Shown in pieces: positions 5,164 to 6,219 of a stretch of 6,219 bases of DNA. Both the position numbers and the translations under genes were made by a program. Below the pieces are notes generated by a model. It ran no database searches. It was not told the origin of the DNA and saw only the letters and a program-made list of their open reading frames with translations. The DNA comes from an uncultured Candidatus Melainabacteria bacterium. GTDB lineage: Bacteria > Cyanobacteriota > Vampirovibrionia > Gastranaerophilales > Gastranaerophilaceae. Each line of letters begins with the position of its first letter. Within the stretch, counting starts at the first letter, position 1. The stretch is taken from positions 1-6,219 of the forward strand of contig CALAFU010000283.1 of assembly GCA_937891325.1 (NCBI GenBank). Direction: 5' to 3'.

Positions 5164-5185
5164 TAATTTGAATAGCAGAAAGGAT
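5142..5185. repeat. Imperfect inverted repeat around the recombinase promoter and ribosome site
   Basis: Arms 5142-5156 and 5171-5185 match at 12 of 15 positions. In RNA two of the three mismatches are G.U pairs, leaving one C.A. The short AAAT/ATTT extension (5157-5160 and 5166-5169) closes the loop further. The right arm contains the AAGGA ribosome site (5180-5184), which would pair with TCCTT at 5143-5147. It may be an RNA hairpin hiding the ribosome site in readthrough transcripts, an operator, or a binding site for the recombinase. Confidence 0.55.
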
Positions 5186-5191
5186 TAAATT

Positions 5192-5734
5192 ATGAATATC
5201 GTAGAACCAATTAGAAACAAACAAGACCTAAAAAGAATAGAAAAAATATTATTAAAGCAAAGTTTTAGAGATTTGTTATTTTTTCTCATTGGCGTAAATT
5301 GTGGTCTTAGAATTTCTGATATATTAAACCTAGATGTTGGAGATGTTAAAAACAAGACACATATAAATATTACAGAAAAAAAGACTAAAAAATATAAAAG
5401 ATTTCCATTGAATAAAAAGTTAAAACCAATGCTAGACGAATTTACTCTAGGGCGCAGTAAGGAAGAACCTTTATTTTTAACAAAAAATAATAATCGTTTG
5501 GAACGAACTCAATGCTATAGAATACTAAATGCCGTTTGTAAAAAAGTTGGAATTGATTATAAGGTGGGAACACATACTTTAAGAAAAACTTTTGGTTATC
5601 ATCACTATCAAAAGTTTAAAGATGTAGCAATTTTACAAAAGATATTTAATCATTCATCTCCAGAAGTTACCCTAAGGTATATAGGAATAGACCAAGATAT
5701 GATTGATGAAAGTTTCTACAATTTTATACTTTAA
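5192..5734 (+). CDS. Minimal tyrosine recombinase/integrase, 180 aa
   Basis: A DNA strand-exchange enzyme consisting of little more than the catalytic domain. All expected active-site residues are visible: Arg40 (CGLRISD), a beta-hairpin Lys at 63/64 or 66/67 (TEKKTKKYKRFPL), His128 and Arg131 (HTLR), His154 (FNHSS) and the nucleophile Tyr163 (RYIGI). The usual N-terminal core-binding domain of about 100 residues is missing, as in short FimB/FimE-like invertases and single-domain integrases. It therefore may bind short inverted-repeat sites or invert/excise a local segment. The start is supported by AGAAAGGA (5177-5184), 7 nt from the ATG, and by the conserved opening NIVEPIRNKQDLKRIEKIL. It follows the toxin-antitoxin-like genes by 100 nt on the same strand. 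It makes the surrounding segment a candidate mobile or phase-variable unit. There is no frameshift, so it is probably active. Confidence 0.93.
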   Translation: MNIVEPIRNKQDLKRIEKILLKQSFRDLLFFLIGVNCGLRISDILNLDVGDVKNKTHINITEKKTKKYKRFPLNKKLKPMLDEFTLGRSKEEPLFLTKNNNRLERTQCYRILNAVCKKVGIDYKVGTHTLRKTFGYHHYQKFKDVAILQKIFNHSSPEVTLRYIGIDQDMIDESFYNFIL

Positions 5735-5854
5735 ATTTATTCTTTAAGATATAAACATTATATTTATAGATGTTTTGTAATTTTTCGAAAATGTAATTTT
5801 TGATAATTTGTTGAAGAATATTGGGCAAAAACAGATTGTATTTTAAAAAAATCT

Positions 5855-5902
5855 AAAAAGTAAATAGTTTTTAAAATGTATTTTAAAAACTATTTACTTT
5901 TT
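5855..5902. repeat. Perfect 22-bp inverted repeat
   Basis: Arms 5855-5876 and 5881-5902 are exact reverse complements around a TGTA centre. Each arm is built of A/T with only two G/C pairs. No usual GC-rich terminator stem is present, although the minus strand has a T run after it. The right arm contains the likely -35 of the downstream ATPase gene. Possible roles are an operator, a recombinase site, or a weak terminator for the recombinase gene. Confidence 0.9.
5864..5879. repeat. Right copy of 16-bp direct repeat
   Basis: The second exact copy of ATAGTTTTTAAAATGT (first at 3992-4007). It lies within the left arm and centre of the 22-bp inverted repeat, which ties the repeat to the edge of the recombinase segment. 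Confidence 0.45.
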
Positions 5903-5921
5903 GTGTTGAATCATTTATAAT
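5893..5921 (+). promoter_or_regulatory. Candidate promoter of the ATPase gene
   Basis: TATAAT (5916-5921) is a perfect -10, with TTTACT (5893-5898) 17 nt upstream as a moderate -35 inside the right arm of the inverted repeat. The transcript would start about 10 nt before the start codon and include the AGAGAGGT ribosome site (5925-5932). A protein bound to the inverted repeat would block it. Confidence 0.55.
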
Positions 5922-5936
5922 AATAGAGAGGTATTT

Positions 5937-6219
5937 ATGATTGAAAGAAATATTTATTTAGAAAAACTTATTGCTCTTAAAGATAAACAACTTATTAAAG
6001 TTATTACGGGTATTAGGCGTTGTGGAAAATCGACAATGTTTAAATTATATCAAGATTATTTATTATCAAATGGTGTGGATAAAACTCAAATCATAAGTAT
6101 AAATTTTGAAGATGCGGATTTTGAAGATTTAACTGATTACAAAAAATTGTATGGATATTTAAAGTTAAAATTATTGAAAAATAAAATGACGTACATCTTT
6201 TTAGATGAAATTCAAAATG
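5937..6219 (+). CDS. AAA_14/DUF4143-type ATPase, N-terminal part (cut by window end)
   Basis: The first 94 codons of an ATPase that runs off the window. It has the family's opening (MIERNIYLEKLIALKDKQ), the Walker A motif GIRRCGKST (25-33), the INFED segment, and the Walker B motif TYIFLDEIQ (85-93). This matches AAA_14-domain proteins (PF13173), which normally carry a C-terminal DUF4143 domain and total about 380-450 residues. They are abundant and often found in many copies per genome. Their physiological role is poorly defined, so no function is claimed beyond ATP binding and hydrolysis. The ATG is supported by AGAGAGGT 4 nt upstream and a perfect TATAAT further up. It has its own promoter and is separated from the recombinase gene by 202 nt, so it is probably not part of that unit, though the shared palindrome may regulate it. 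The C-terminal domain cannot be seen. Confidence 0.9.
   Translation, partial: MIERNIYLEKLIALKDKQLIKVITGIRRCGKSTMFKLYQDYLLSNGVDKTQIISINFEDADFEDLTDYKKLYGYLKLKLLKNKMTYIFLDEIQN

Noticed and set aside
5753..5785. AAACAT/ATGTTT hairpin followed by T5 as a terminator for the recombinase gene
   Set aside because: The stem is only 6 AT-rich pairs with an 11-nt loop, too weak to call.
5776..5801. Direct repeat TGTAATTTTT at 5776-5785 and 5792-5801
   Set aside because: Short and low-complexity in a very AT-rich gap; nothing ties it to a function.

Overview
The window is AT-rich and reads cleanly in the standard bacterial code. All nine complete stop codons seen are TAA or TAG. Gene content and style (secreted SUMF1-fold protein, double-CheW protein, GGDEF cyclase, several good AGGAGG-type ribosome sites) suggest an AT-rich, probably gut- or host-associated bacterium. 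Gastranaerophilales/Vampirovibrionia or a similar low-GC lineage is my best guess, at low confidence, because no rRNA or lineage marker is present.

Region 1 (1-1562, + strand): the C-terminal GGDEF domain of a diguanylate cyclase whose sensor part lies upstream of the window. Its 3' end overlaps a gene for a protein with two CheW domains. The pair is translationally coupled and ends at a strong GC-rich bidirectional terminator.

Region 2 (1564-3932, - strand): a 62-aa single-pass membrane protein, a TRIC/UPF0126 (YicG-type) membrane channel or transporter, and a two-gene operon. The operon encodes a small secreted protein made of 13 tetrapeptide GX3 repeats and a secreted SUMF1/FGE-fold protein that lacks the catalytic cysteine pair. 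The operon has its own promoter, at 3981-4010, and a terminator, at 2653-2685.

Region 3 (about 3992-5902, + strand) looks like an accessory segment. It holds a four-helix-type membrane protein, a toxin-antitoxin-like pair (unrecognised 96-aa first protein, ribbon-helix-helix antitoxin) and a minimal 180-aa tyrosine recombinase with a complete catalytic set. The membrane protein and the toxin-like protein both appear to be read from leaderless mRNAs: each has the same extended -10 element exactly 6 nt before its ATG. A 16-bp direct repeat lies on either side of the segment, and a perfect 22-bp inverted repeat lies at its right edge.

Region 4 (5937-end, + strand): the N-terminus of an AAA_14/DUF4143-type ATPase with Walker A and B motifs, cut by the window edge.

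The most interesting parts are the leaderless TA-like module with a palindromic operator candidate, its possible mobile-cassette boundaries, and the secreted GX3-repeat/pseudo-FGE pair.
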